Shown: positions 52,909 through 61,980, counted from the first letter of the stretch. The stretch: 64,000 nt of DNA from Desulfuromonas sp. DDH964 (GCF_001611275.1 NZ_CP015080.1:868001-932000), one strand, 5' to 3'. Notes: generated by a model not told the origin, from the sequence alone. Numbers and translations are program-made.

Positions 52909-54291
52909 CTACTGCTTGCGGGCGAATTGGGGGTTGTCAATCGGGTCGCCACCGAAGCCGAGGCCGTTCCAGTCCATGCGGCCGTTGTCGCCGTGGCAGT
53001 CGAGGCACTTAAGGGCCTTCTCCTTGGGCGCGACCTGGTGGTCGATGCGCCAGTACATGGCGGTCGGGGCGAAGCCGTATGCGCCACTGTAGGGGAGGCC
53101 GGTCGACGTCATACCGATTTTCGCCGCGCTGGCCCAGTCGAAGGTCGACCAGAAGCCATCCTTGCCGTAAATGTGGGCGGTAATCAGGATGTTGTTTTTC
53201 GAATCATAGATCTGTTTCCCCGTATGCACCTTGAAGGGATAGATCTTGGCGCTGGCGTCCTTGATGTCGCCGAGGGGGTAGGTGAGCCGGGTCACCTGGG
53301 TCGGGTCGATCTTTTCACCGCGCAGATAGAGGCCGGACTTGCCGTTGAACCAGGCGTAGGTCGGAACGACGTTCTTCTTCCAGGTCAGGGTCCCCATGGT
53401 CTTGCGATAGGTGACGTTGGCCTTGGTGGAGAGCTTGACGTCCTGGCCGGCCGTCGACCAGTCCCAGTCCATCTGGGTCGGCTGCTCGCGGGCAAATTCG
53501 GGGATGTGGCAGGTCTGGCAGGCGACCGTGGCAGTGTGCCGGTTCAGACGGCTCTGCCGGTGGGGGGCCGCGTCATGGCAGTTGATACAGCCGAATTCGC
53601 CCTTGCCGTCGGCCGAAGTCGCCATGTTGGCGCCGGAAATCTGGTGGTTGCTTGTCTCGTGACAGGTCTGGCAGGCGAAGTCCTGGCCGTCGGGGGACAT
53701 GTGGACATCGAGGCTCTTGTCGGGGTACTCCATGGTGGAGTCGAGGTCGCCGTGCTTGACCGAGTCGCCGCCGCCACCGAAGAAGTGGCAGGTCCCGCAG
53801 TTGTAGCGGACCGGCTTGCCGACGTTCTGGGCGATGTTGAGGATATCGACTTCCTTCTCAACTTCACCGGCATTGTCGCCATCTTTGTGGTAGGTGCCGG
53901 TGGTGTCGTGGCAGACCAGACAGTCGACCTTGGTCTTGTCGCTGAAGTCGAAGCTCTTGTCGCGCCAGCCGTAACCGATGTGGCACTCGCTGCAATGGAC
54001 CCGGTTGGTCGAGGTCGAGGTGCAGAAGTTGTTGAAGGCGTTGAGCTTGCCGAGATCAACCTCCTTGCCGTTGATCACCTGCTTGCGGGTCCAGGTCCAG
54101 TGGGCGGTCTGCATGATGGCGGTGGCTTCGGTGTCGTGACACTTGAGACATTGCTTGGTGGCGTCTGAACCCGTTTCGATCGGTCCGGTGATCAGCTTGG
54201 AGTGATCGACCGCCAGGGCCGGCAGGGCTGTCAGCAGGACGGCGGCTACCGCGACCAGGGTAATTTGCCAATTGCGGCTTGGTCTGTTCAT
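52909..54291 (-). CDS. Octaheme c-type cytochrome
   Basis: The 460-residue protein has a Sec signal peptide (about residues 1-27, ALPALA cleavage) and eight CXXCH heme sites: CLKCH, CSECH, CLVCH, CGTCH, CQTCH, CINCH, CQTCH and CLDCH. Size and heme number resemble the octaheme tetrathionate-reductase (OTR) family, periplasmic enzymes that reduce tetrathionate, nitrite or hydroxylamine. The match is by pattern only, and it may instead be an electron carrier. It lies beyond a REP-like spacer from the TorD gene, so it may be separate from the molybdoenzyme operon. It has its own terminator. Confidence 0.9.
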   Translation of the reverse strand: MNRPSRNWQITLVAVAAVLLTALPALAVDHSKLITGPIETGSDATKQCLKCHDTEATAIMQTAHWTWTRKQVINGKEVDLGKLNAFNNFCTSTSTNRVHCSECHIGYGWRDKSFDFSDKTKVDCLVCHDTTGTYHKDGDNAGEVEKEVDILNIAQNVGKPVRYNCGTCHFFGGGGDSVKHGDLDSTMEYPDKSLDVHMSPDGQDFACQTCHETSNHQISGANMATSADGKGEFGCINCHDAAPHRQSRLNRHTATVACQTCHIPEFAREQPTQMDWDWSTAGQDVKLSTKANVTYRKTMGTLTWKKNVVPTYAWFNGKSGLYLRGEKIDPTQVTRLTYPLGDIKDASAKIYPFKVHTGKQIYDSKNNILITAHIYGKDGFWSTFDWASAAKIGMTSTGLPYSGAYGFAPTAMYWRIDHQVAPKEKALKCLDCHGDNGRMDWNGLGFGGDPIDNPQFARKQ

Positions 54292-54365
54292 GATGAGCTC
54301 CTTTGTTCGAAAAATTGGTGGTGTGGGGTGAACTTGACTGCTTTTTAATCAAAAGTTGGGTTCAA

Positions 54366-54437
54366 TTCCCCGCAGCTTGCTGCGCGATTTTTACTAAGGG
54401 TGTAGGCTGTTGATACCCCGTAGCTTGCTGCGGGGTA
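54366..54437. repeat. REP-like pair of palindromic repeats
   Basis: Two related palindromes with an AGCTTGCTGCG core: CGCAGC-TT-GCTGCG (54371-54384) and TACCCCGTAGC-TT-GCTGCGGGGTA (54414-54437). They sit in the 271-base torD-cytochrome gap, about 30 bases apart. This looks like a dispersed extragenic palindrome. Confidence 0.72.
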
Positions 54438-54562
54438 GTTCATTCCAATAATATGTATTTTCGAATATACTGCTGCGAAACTTGCCGCAACCTGACCAAC
54501 CCGCTGCCTTTGCCCACGGCTAAAGTCGGTCCATTAACGGGCGTTCTGCCAGGTCCTCGGGG

Positions 54563-55183
54563 TTATTCCGGGGCGATCTTTGTCAGCCATTCCTGTTCAG
54601 TGGCACAAAAACAGGCCAGTCGGGCAGCAGCCCAGGCATAGACGGGGTGGGCTGAGGGTTCTGCCGCAATGCGGCCGCAGAATTCAGGAATCCAGGGTGC
54701 AAACAGGCGCTGAAAAAAACGGGCCTGCCGGATCACGGCAGATTGAGCAGCCTGCAGGTCACGGCGTTCGAACCCCTGCTCTTCCTTGCCGACCAGAAAA
54801 TAAAGGAATTCAAGCTCGGTAGCGAGAAAGTCGGCGGGTTCGGTGGAACTCTGTTCAAAGACTAAACCTGCAGCCTGGTAGGCCTGGGCGACTTCCCCGG
54901 TCGAGGGGCCATGCAGCTGTTCGCCGGCATCGAGATAGACCGATCCGTAGGGCGGGGCCGGAACCCCGCCGCGACGGTTGATGAAGAGATCGGTAAAGGC
55001 GACCTGCAAGGCTTCAAGGTCATTCTCTCCGGCCAGCTTCGGCAGCTGGGCATCCTGATCCAGCAGCTGCGCCGGCTGGAGCAACTGGCCGGAAACCAGT
55101 TGCTCCAGTATAACCCGGTCGGGATAACTGAACAGGGTGCTGAACATGGCGTAGAGCTGTCGACGCTGGCTGACATGAAGCAT
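54563..55183 (-). CDS. TorD/DmsD-family molybdoenzyme chaperone
   Basis: The 206-residue helical protein fits the TorD/DmsD family, which binds the Tat signal of a molybdoenzyme and holds it until the cofactor is in place. Visible features are RQLYAMFSTLFSYPD at the start, the FTDLFINRRGGVPAPPYGSVYLD region, EPADFLATELEFLYFLVGKE, and APWIPEFCGRI. It is the last gene of the operon with the NrfD gene 17 bases upstream. Its client is probably the oxidoreductase at 56939-59140. Confidence 0.9.
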   Translation of the reverse strand: MLHVSQRRQLYAMFSTLFSYPDRVILEQLVSGQLLQPAQLLDQDAQLPKLAGENDLEALQVAFTDLFINRRGGVPAPPYGSVYLDAGEQLHGPSTGEVAQAYQAAGLVFEQSSTEPADFLATELEFLYFLVGKEEQGFERRDLQAAQSAVIRQARFFQRLFAPWIPEFCGRIAAEPSAHPVYAWAAARLACFCATEQEWLTKIAPE

Positions 55184-55199
55184 TTTGCCGGTCCTCTAT

Positions 55200-56345
55200 C
55201 TAGTGGCGGTGTCCGCCCTCGAGGTCAAAGAACTTTTCCGCCATAGTGTAAAGGAAGAGGCAGGTCGCAAGCGCCCCGACGACAATGGCGATCTCTGCAA
55301 CGGACGGCACGTAGCTGAGCAGGCTTGGGCTCCCTTCCGCTTCGCGCATCGGAACCATCTGCCCGGCGATGACCAGGTCGTAGCGCATGAAGAAGATGCC
55401 GATCGTCGAGAGCAGTGAGGCAAGCATGACCCCGAAGACGGTACGGGTTCGGCGGTTGGCGACGATCGCCAGCGGGATCAGGATGCCGAGCGCCATTTCA
55501 AAGAACCAGAAGTTGAAGGCGAGCGGACCGGTCAACAGCGCCATAGTCGCTTCGTACTTCTCCGGCGGCTGGCCGTAAAGCCCCGGGATCAACTTCCAGA
55601 TCACGAAGAAGAGGAGGATGCCGAGGAACAAGGCCTGGAGCTTGCCCATGGTGTACATGAACTCTTTGTACTGGGGAGAGAGGTCGATGTGTCGGGCCTT
55701 GTGATTGAAATAGACGATCAGGGCGGTCAGCGCCGCACCCGAAGCGAGCGCAGAGACGATAAAGTAGATCGGCAGAAACGATCCGTACCAGAAATGACGC
55801 GCCTCGAGCAGACCGAAGACCGCACCGAGGTTGGAATGGGCGGTGATGGCGGCAAAGAAACCGGCCAGGCCGGAGATAAAGGCGGTGCGGGTCCAGCCCC
55901 GCATCAGCGAGGTGAACTCGACGATCAGGCAGCACATGTAAAAGCCGTAAAGAGTCCCCATCCACCAGATCGGCGATTGAAAATTGGGACTGATGATGGC
56001 GTAGAGCGCGAGCCGCAGCGGATGGTTGAGCTCCATGGCGATGGTGCCGAAGCCGGTCAGCAGCGTCAGGATCGCGACCAGGTGGCCGCGGCGGCCGATC
56101 ACCGTGAACTTTTCGAAGCCCCAGACATCGCCGAGGCTCGAAACCAGGCAGAGCCCGGTACTGGAGACGACGAAAAAGACATAGGTGGCAATGAGAATCC
56201 CCCAGGGGATTTCCCGGGTCAGGTTGTAGACCTCGCCGTGCCCTTTGATCAGGACGGTGACGACGGCAGCGGCTCCCGCTATCATTCCTGCGCCGAGCAG
56301 GGCGAACCAGAGCAACTCGCCGGGCCGTTTGGCTATCGTAGGCAT
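55200..56345 (-). CDS. NrfD/PsrC-family membrane subunit
   Basis: The 381-residue integral membrane protein has about nine to ten hydrophobic helices and the NrfD/PsrC pattern (PWGILIATYVFFVVSSTGLCLVSSLGDVWG, MELNHPLR). The family anchors the oxidoreductase at the inner membrane and exchanges electrons with menaquinol. It follows the ferredoxin gene by ten bases and precedes torD. Confidence 0.93.
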   Translation of the reverse strand: MPTIAKRPGELLWFALLGAGMIAGAAAVVTVLIKGHGEVYNLTREIPWGILIATYVFFVVSSTGLCLVSSLGDVWGFEKFTVIGRRGHLVAILTLLTGFGTIAMELNHPLRLALYAIISPNFQSPIWWMGTLYGFYMCCLIVEFTSLMRGWTRTAFISGLAGFFAAITAHSNLGAVFGLLEARHFWYGSFLPIYFIVSALASGAALTALIVYFNHKARHIDLSPQYKEFMYTMGKLQALFLGILLFFVIWKLIPGLYGQPPEKYEATMALLTGPLAFNFWFFEMALGILIPLAIVANRRTRTVFGVMLASLLSTIGIFFMRYDLVIAGQMVPMREAEGSPSLLSYVPSVAEIAIVVGALATCLFLYTMAEKFFDLEGGHRH

Positions 56346-56355
56346 GAGGTTCTCC

Positions 56356-56910
56356 TTAAATGATATAGAAGAGGTACGGCTTGGTCCCCATCTCCGGCTT
56401 CATGACCCGGGTCGGGTATTTGGCCAACAGGCGGGAGACTTCGCTGCCGGGGTCGTTGAGGTCGCCGAAGACCCGAACCTTGGTTGGGCAGGTTTCGACG
56501 CAGGCCGGAATCTGCCCCTGGTAAACCCGGTGGCTGCAAAAGGTGCACTTGTCGACTGCCTCGGTCTCCTCGTTGTAATAACGGGCATTGTAGGGGCAGG
56601 CGGTCATGCAGTACTTGCAGCCGATGCATTTTTTGACTTCGACGAAGACGATGCCGTCCGGGTTGACGCCGGTGGCCCGGGTCGGGCAGACCCGATTGCA
56701 GGGGGTGTTGGCGCACTGCATACACTGGCCCGGGGCGAAGTTCTGGCCGAGGTTGGGGTAGCTTCCGCGCAGCGGCTCCTCGGTGACCCAGTTGCGATAG
56801 TTGTCACGCCCGAGGGGGACGCTGTTTTCCGCCTTGCAGGCCACCGTGCAGGCCTTGCAGTCGATGCAGCGCCGGGTGTCGAGCACGATGGCGAAGCGTT
56901 TGTTCTTCAT
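56356..56910 (-). CDS. Four-cluster ferredoxin subunit (PsrB/DmsB type)
   Basis: The 184-residue electron-transfer subunit has four groups of cysteines for [4Fe-4S] clusters, starting CIDCKACTVAC and including CMQCANTPCNRVC, CIGCKYCMTACPYNARYYN and CTFCSHRVYQGQIPACVETC. ATG 56910 is chosen for its AAGGAG site and the MKNKRFAIVLD start; an in-frame start at 56970 lacks one. It should pass electrons between the NrfD subunit and the catalytic subunit. It has no Tat signal and is probably exported with its partner. Confidence 0.94.
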   Translation of the reverse strand: MKNKRFAIVLDTRRCIDCKACTVACKAENSVPLGRDNYRNWVTEEPLRGSYPNLGQNFAPGQCMQCANTPCNRVCPTRATGVNPDGIVFVEVKKCIGCKYCMTACPYNARYYNEETEAVDKCTFCSHRVYQGQIPACVETCPTKVRVFGDLNDPGSEVSRLLAKYPTRVMKPEMGTKPYLFYII

Positions 56911-56938
56911 GGTCGCGACTCCTTCTCCTTGGCTCCGA

Positions 56939-59140
56939 TCAGGCCGGCAGGATTTCGACGAAAGTTTCATGCATGGCGACGTTGCCCGAGATCGGACAGG
57001 TCTTCTCCTCGATCAGGGCGGCGTCACAGCCCCCCTTGCCGTAGATATTGCTGAGGCCGCGAGAGAGGACGCCAAACCCGTGGGCCATGTAGACGGTGTC
57101 GGGGCGGATCTTCTCGGTGACCTCCAGCGGCAGCTGTTCTTCGCCGACGCCGCTGCGCACCTTGACCAGCTGTCCGTTCTTCAGTCCGAGGCGGTCTGCT
57201 TCCCGGGGATGGAGCCAGAGGGTGTTGACCGGCATGAGGTCGTGCAGGTAAGGGTTGTTGGCGGTGGTGCCGTGGGTGAAGTAGGCATGGCGCCCCACCA
57301 CCAGCCGGTAGCGCCCCCCGGGAGCCGCAGCCGGCGCCTGGTAGACCGGCAGCGGGTCAAGGCCGTTCTCGGCATAGCGCTCCGAATAGATCTCGACCTT
57401 GCCGCTTGGCGTCTTCAGTCTCTGGCCGCGGGTAGAACCGTAGACCGGTTCCCCCTCGATGAAGTAGACCCCGGTTTTTTTCAGGTCGGTGAGGATCTGC
57501 GGGTTGTGGCTTACCATATGCTCGATGTGCTTTTCCATGGTGAAGTCGAACTGCTCGTAGACCTCGTCGCCGAGGCGCTTGGCAAGCTGCTGCATGATCC
57601 AGAGGTTCGGCTTGCTCTCGAAGAGGGGCTCGATGGCCGGCTGGCGGAAGGCGACCACCGGCACCAGGCCGGAAAGTACCTCGGGCGGATCGAGCCGTTC
57701 GAGATAGGTCGCTTCGGGGAGGACGACGTCCGAGAACCAGGCGGTGTCGCTCATGGTGATGTCGATGGTGCAGATAAAATCCATCTGCTCCATCATCTTC
57801 AGGGTCTTGGCGCGGTTCGGCACCGAGGAGACGACATTCTGCTTGTAGATCATCATCCCCTTCACCGGGTAGGGCTTCCCTTCCAGGACCCGGTCGCGGA
57901 AGATCGGCCAGGAGCCGTCTTTTTCGGAGAGAAAGGCGACACTCCCCTTGTCGAGCCGGTCGGGGATATCGTCGTACCAGGGGGCGAGGTAGTCGTGGGA
58001 ACGCAGCTTGATGCCGCGGTTCGGCACCATGCCCCCCTTGACGTCCCAGTTGCCGACCACGGCGTTGAGGATCGCCATCGCCCGGCGCATCTGGGTGTCG
58101 TTGGCGAAGAAGGAGGAGCGCCGCCCCTGGTAGTAGACCGCTTTCGGCGCTGCCGCGGCGAATTCGCGGGCGATGCGGCGGATGGTAGCGGCGGGGATGT
58201 CGCACTCGGCCTCTGCCCATTCGGGGGTGTAGGGCTGGATATGGGGGAGGAGCTTGTCAAAACCGACGGTGCGCTCGGCGACGAAGCTCTTGTCGTAGCG
58301 CTCCTCAAAGACGATGACGTTGAGCATCGCCAGGATGAAGGCCATGTCGGTCCCCGGCTTGATCGCCAGCCACTCGTCGGCCTTGGCGGCGGTCTTGGTG
58401 AAGCGCGGGTCGAGGTAGACCAGCTTGCGCTTGCCGCCGTCCCCCTTGAGCAGGTCGATGGAGTCGGGGGTGATCAGCGCCTCGCTGCGGTTGGCGCCGC
58501 TCATGATGATGTAGTCGGCATTCAGGACGTCCGGCGTCGGGCTGGTGCCGTAAGTGGCGCCGAATCCCTGCAGGTTGGAAGACAGGCAGAGGGTGGGGTG
58601 GCGCAGGGTGTTGGGCGAGCCGTAGCACTCGGCCAGCTGCAGGAAGAAGTGCTCCTGGAAGGTCCCTTCGGTGGAGGCGAACATCATCCCGGCGCGGCTG
58701 TACTTCTCCGCGATCTCGTTCATGTTCTTCACCACCAGGTCGAGGGCCTCCTCCCAGCTCGCCCGCCGCCATTTCCCTTCGCCCCGGGCGCCGACCCGGA
58801 TCAGGGGATACTTGAGGCGATCGGGATCGTAAGTGACCTTCACCCCCGAGTTGCCGCGGGCGCAGAGCATGCCGCGGCTCTTGATGAACTGAGGGTTGGG
58901 GTCGAGCTTGTGAATTACCCCGTCCTTCACCCGGGCAATGACGCCGCACTTGTTGACGCACATGCCGCAGCTGGTGAAGACATCCTTGGTCACCATGGCG
59001 GTCGGGGGTGCGATCTGGCCGGTCTCGGCCAGGGCCCGCAGTACCTTGACCTGCGAGCCGACGGCAACCCCGGCCAGGGCACAGGAGGAGAGTCCCAGGA
59101 AACGCCGGCGGTTCAGTTTCTTATCGAACAGACTGGACAC
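56939..59140 (-). CDS. Molybdopterin oxidoreductase, PsrA/PhsA-like catalytic subunit
   Basis: The 733-residue periplasmic enzyme has a Tat signal (NRRRFLGLSSCALAG) and a [4Fe-4S] site of Cys58, Cys61, Cys65 and Cys93. The probable Mo (or W) ligand is Cys184 in RHPTLCLSSN. The bis-MGD folds and the C-terminal cap (PYLHDLMPVNTLWLHPREADRLGL) are intact. Cys-ligated members reduce polysulfide, thiosulfate, tetrathionate, selenate or arsenate; the substrate cannot be chosen from sequence. The start is GTG 59140 with AAAGGAG upstream. A hairpin between it and the porin gene may tune expression. Confidence 0.92.
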   Translation of the reverse strand: MSSLFDKKLNRRRFLGLSSCALAGVAVGSQVKVLRALAETGQIAPPTAMVTKDVFTSCGMCVNKCGVIARVKDGVIHKLDPNPQFIKSRGMLCARGNSGVKVTYDPDRLKYPLIRVGARGEGKWRRASWEEALDLVVKNMNEIAEKYSRAGMMFASTEGTFQEHFFLQLAECYGSPNTLRHPTLCLSSNLQGFGATYGTSPTPDVLNADYIIMSGANRSEALITPDSIDLLKGDGGKRKLVYLDPRFTKTAAKADEWLAIKPGTDMAFILAMLNVIVFEERYDKSFVAERTVGFDKLLPHIQPYTPEWAEAECDIPAATIRRIAREFAAAAPKAVYYQGRRSSFFANDTQMRRAMAILNAVVGNWDVKGGMVPNRGIKLRSHDYLAPWYDDIPDRLDKGSVAFLSEKDGSWPIFRDRVLEGKPYPVKGMMIYKQNVVSSVPNRAKTLKMMEQMDFICTIDITMSDTAWFSDVVLPEATYLERLDPPEVLSGLVPVVAFRQPAIEPLFESKPNLWIMQQLAKRLGDEVYEQFDFTMEKHIEHMVSHNPQILTDLKKTGVYFIEGEPVYGSTRGQRLKTPSGKVEIYSERYAENGLDPLPVYQAPAAAPGGRYRLVVGRHAYFTHGTTANNPYLHDLMPVNTLWLHPREADRLGLKNGQLVKVRSGVGEEQLPLEVTEKIRPDTVYMAHGFGVLSRGLSNIYGKGGCDAALIEEKTCPISGNVAMHETFVEILPA

Positions 59141-59194
59141 GTTCAGGCTCCTTTTCCAATTATTAACATATCTGAATATATGTTCCGGAAAAGT

Positions 59195-59221
59195 GGGGAG
59201 AGAAGCGCTGCTTCTCTCCCC
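59195..59221 (-). other. Hairpin between porin and molybdoenzyme genes
   Basis: Perfect 12-base arms GGGGAGAGAAGC / GCTTCTCTCCCC with a three-base loop, followed on the minus strand by ACTTTTCC. It could be a partial terminator or a processing site inside the operon. Confidence 0.6.
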
Positions 59222-59241
59222 GTGACAAGGCGCCGGGTTCT

Positions 59242-60951
59242 TTAGAAGCGCACGGTCAGGCTGGCATAGCCGTCCCAGGCGGTATCGACCGCCGGCAGCA
59301 TCGAAAAGGCGGTGCCGTTCTGCACATCTCCGATCTTGTGCGGCGCGCCAACCGGGGAGCCGCTGCCGGTGTACTGGTAGTCGTAGTAGAGACCGCCGAG
59401 CTTGATGAACATGTTGGGGTTGACGTCGAAGATGTAGTAAGCCTCGCCGACGTGGCCGCGGGTGGCAAGCTTGCTGCCGATCATGTCATCCTGGGCCTGG
59501 GTGAAGGGGGTCCAGAACTTGGAGCCGTAGTTGTACTCGAGGCCGATCTTGCCGAGGGGCGCCGGGACCTGGAGACCGACATAGATGCCGTAACCCTCTT
59601 CCTTGTCGCTGGCGGTACCGCGGGCAGGGGTCATGATGATTTCAGTGTTGGTCGTATTCAATTCCGCCTGGAAAATGGCATCGGAGTTCATGCCGCCGAA
59701 CATGCCGGCCTTGCCGTTGGAATCGGTCTGGGTGGCGGCGAGGGAGGCGAACCAGTTGATGCCGTTCATCTCCTCGCGGCTGAAACCGATGGCGGCGAGG
59801 TTGATGTCGCCGATGACGGTGCTCGGCTGAACGCGGGTGACGAAGTTGAAGTTGGGGAACTTCTGCAGATCCGAGTAGAGGGTCGGCGCGAAGAGGGCGG
59901 CAAACTGGTTGGGGAAGGCGATCACCCCCTTGAAGCCGTCATTGACATCCATCGCCCGGAACATGGTGAACTGCAGGAAGTTGGTGCCGTCATTGAGGAC
60001 ATCGAGGTTGATGCCGCCGAGGTGGGTGTCCTTGGTGTTGACCGAGTTGTCGTTGAAGAGCTCACCGTTCCCCCACTCGGACTCGAAACCCTGGCCGTAG
60101 CAGAAGCGGATGGTCTGGCCTTCGATACCGGTCAGGTCGCTGAGATGGTAGCCGACGGTGATGCCATCGAAGTTGAAGTTGACGAGGTGGCCGGTCGGGG
60201 TGCCGCCGCGCATTTCGTTCTCGCGGTACTGGGTCGGCGGTCCGTAGGTCGAAGGGCGGCGCCCGATGGAGAGGTAGGCGTTGCTGCCGCCGATGTTACT
60301 CCAGTCGAAGTAGGCGCGCTCGACCCGCAGCCAGTCGCCGCTGGTGCTGCCGCTGTCGGTGCCGTCCATGGTGTAGGAGTTCCAGGAGTCGAAGACCTTG
60401 GAGCCGGTCGAGTCGCCCCAGTTCTTGTACATGGTAAGGCGGCCGCTGAAGTTGACGTTATCGTAGACCTTCGCCTTCATGTTGAGGCGCAGGCGGGTGG
60501 TGTAGAGGATGTCATTGTTGATGTCGCTGGTTTTCGGGGCCGGGGCCATGGCGTAAGGCTGGACTCCGGAGAGAAGTCCCATGCCGAAAGCCGTGGCCAA
60601 GGAAGGATTGGCCGCCATCATTTTGGCGATAGGCGAGTTCGGGTCAGCGGGGTCGCCGAATGTGCCACTCATGGCATCGGCGACGAATTGGTCAAAGTCA
60701 ACCAGAACCCCGGGATAGAAGGTCACATCCTGGTAGTGCAGGGTGTCGGCCTTGGTGCGGAAGTCGCCGCTGAACTGGATGCGGTCGAGGGCGGTGTGTT
60801 TCTCGTTCTTGTCAATCCGCTTGGAGAGTTCCTCGAGTTCCTGGGTCAGATCCTTGACCTTGAGCTGCAGATCCTCGAGCGAGTCGGCCGCCAGGACGGT
60901 GGCAGGGGCCATCAGCAGGATGGCCAGCATCAGGGCGAACAGTTTGCGCAT
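59242..60951 (-). CDS. DUF3373-like outer-membrane porin
   Basis: The 569-residue protein has a Sec signal (about residues 1-22). A short coiled-coil segment follows (DLQLKVKDLTQELEELSKRIDKNE), then a large barrel of alternating strands ending in YASLTVRF, with the final Phe typical of outer-membrane barrels. The pattern (RIQFSGDFRTKADTLHY) matches what I recall of DUF3373-type putative porins. It may give the periplasmic enzyme access to its substrate. It lies between the monoheme cytochrome and the molybdoenzyme. Confidence 0.82.
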   Translation of the reverse strand: MRKLFALMLAILLMAPATVLAADSLEDLQLKVKDLTQELEELSKRIDKNEKHTALDRIQFSGDFRTKADTLHYQDVTFYPGVLVDFDQFVADAMSGTFGDPADPNSPIAKMMAANPSLATAFGMGLLSGVQPYAMAPAPKTSDINNDILYTTRLRLNMKAKVYDNVNFSGRLTMYKNWGDSTGSKVFDSWNSYTMDGTDSGSTSGDWLRVERAYFDWSNIGGSNAYLSIGRRPSTYGPPTQYRENEMRGGTPTGHLVNFNFDGITVGYHLSDLTGIEGQTIRFCYGQGFESEWGNGELFNDNSVNTKDTHLGGINLDVLNDGTNFLQFTMFRAMDVNDGFKGVIAFPNQFAALFAPTLYSDLQKFPNFNFVTRVQPSTVIGDINLAAIGFSREEMNGINWFASLAATQTDSNGKAGMFGGMNSDAIFQAELNTTNTEIIMTPARGTASDKEEGYGIYVGLQVPAPLGKIGLEYNYGSKFWTPFTQAQDDMIGSKLATRGHVGEAYYIFDVNPNMFIKLGGLYYDYQYTGSGSPVGAPHKIGDVQNGTAFSMLPAVDTAWDGYASLTVRF

Positions 60952-61114
60952 CTCTTGCCTCCTTGAGAAGACGGCCGGCAGGGTGCGGGCCTTTCCGTTC
61001 CGACCTCACCGCCCCCGCTTTGGGGGGCTGGCGGGCCGGAATGACGGTACGATACCTGCCGGTCGCGGGGTTTGTGCTCCCGGAAAATTCCGATCGATCG
61101 GCGCCGCCGGCAGA

Positions 61115-61441
61115 TCAGCCGCAGGTCTGGGGCTGGGGCGAGTCGGCGGCGTGGTCGAAGAGGAACTGCTGGATGTCCTTGAGGTCTTTCTCGGAGAGCC
61201 CCTTGAACCCTTCGGGGTTCTTCTCGTGCTTGTCCTTGTCGAAAAAGCGGTCCCACTGGGCCTGGGTTTTGGCGAGGGGGGTCAGATCGCCGCCGCTGGC
61301 ACCTTCAGAGTGGCAGCTCTTGCAGTTTTTCTTGAAGAGGTACTTCCCCTTCTTGGGGTTGCCACCTTCGGCGGCGAACACGCTGGTGGTCGCGAAGGCG
61401 ACCAGGAGCATGCCGATGATCAGTTTTTGCAGGTTTTTCAT
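61115..61441 (-). CDS. Monoheme c-type cytochrome
   Basis: The 108-residue protein has a Sec signal (about residues 1-23, SVFAAE cleavage) and one heme site CKSCH. A later Met ligand is not clear in the C-terminal part. It is small and lysine-rich, suited to shuttling electrons in the periplasm. It heads the cytochrome-porin-molybdoenzyme-ferredoxin-NrfD-TorD row on the minus strand. Confidence 0.92.
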   Translation of the reverse strand: MKNLQKLIIGMLLVAFATTSVFAAEGGNPKKGKYLFKKNCKSCHSEGASGGDLTPLAKTQAQWDRFFDKDKHEKNPEGFKGLSEKDLKDIQQFLFDHAADSPQPQTCG

Positions 61442-61980
61442 GGTGTTACCTCCGTTGTCTGGTTGTCCGGCGTCAATAGATCCATATTTCCTAATATTTG
61501 AAATTCACAATCCATGCCGAAGTGTCTCGTGTCCGCCCGGGGCCCGCCTGGATGGATATTTTTACCCAATGATTGAATTCTGCAACTCTTCCTGAGAAAC
61601 GCCTAATGGCGAAGCTTGTCCCGATTACTCCGTCAATTGCCCAATTTCTTCTTTCCGGTCCCACGTTGGCCGCAAAAAATCACCTGATCTGTAGGAGTCC
61701 TCGGACCCTGCCGGGCGGTGGGAGCCCCGGCCCACTGCGCAAAAATCTGACCAAACATTGGGAAATAGGATTATTCGGAATTTAGCATATAAAAAATTCA
61801 TGTCAAGAAAATAATTAGGGGTCACTAACCACAATCACCTTACCGCCGATGCCAAGGCTGGCTCACGTACTCTAGCGCATTGGCCTTTCTCCTTGGCAGC
61901 GGCAGCGGAATCGGGTTAAGATTCTCGCCCCGACGGCAGCGACCGCGGCAGAAATCCGTTCCCCCTGGAGGCAAGGATCT
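61442..61980. other. Long divergent spacer (539 bases)
   Basis: No gene is supported. On the minus strand a promoter at 61779-61806 would give a leader of about 330 bases, GC-rich and partly foldable (a GTGGG/CCCAC stem near 61720-61735). The part next to the plus-strand ettA gene holds no further recognisable element. Confidence 0.5.
61779..61806 (-). promoter_or_regulatory. Sigma-70 promoter of the molybdoenzyme operon
   Basis: On the minus strand TTGACA (perfect -35), 16 bases, then TAAATT (four of six). It faces the cytochrome-porin-molybdoenzyme row, but about 330 bases before the first gene. Confidence 0.6.

Noticed and set aside
56801..59245. 814-codon open frame on the plus strand
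   Set aside because: It mirrors the molybdoenzyme gene, which has clear cofactor motifs; the mirror has only G/A/V/D-rich low-information sequence.
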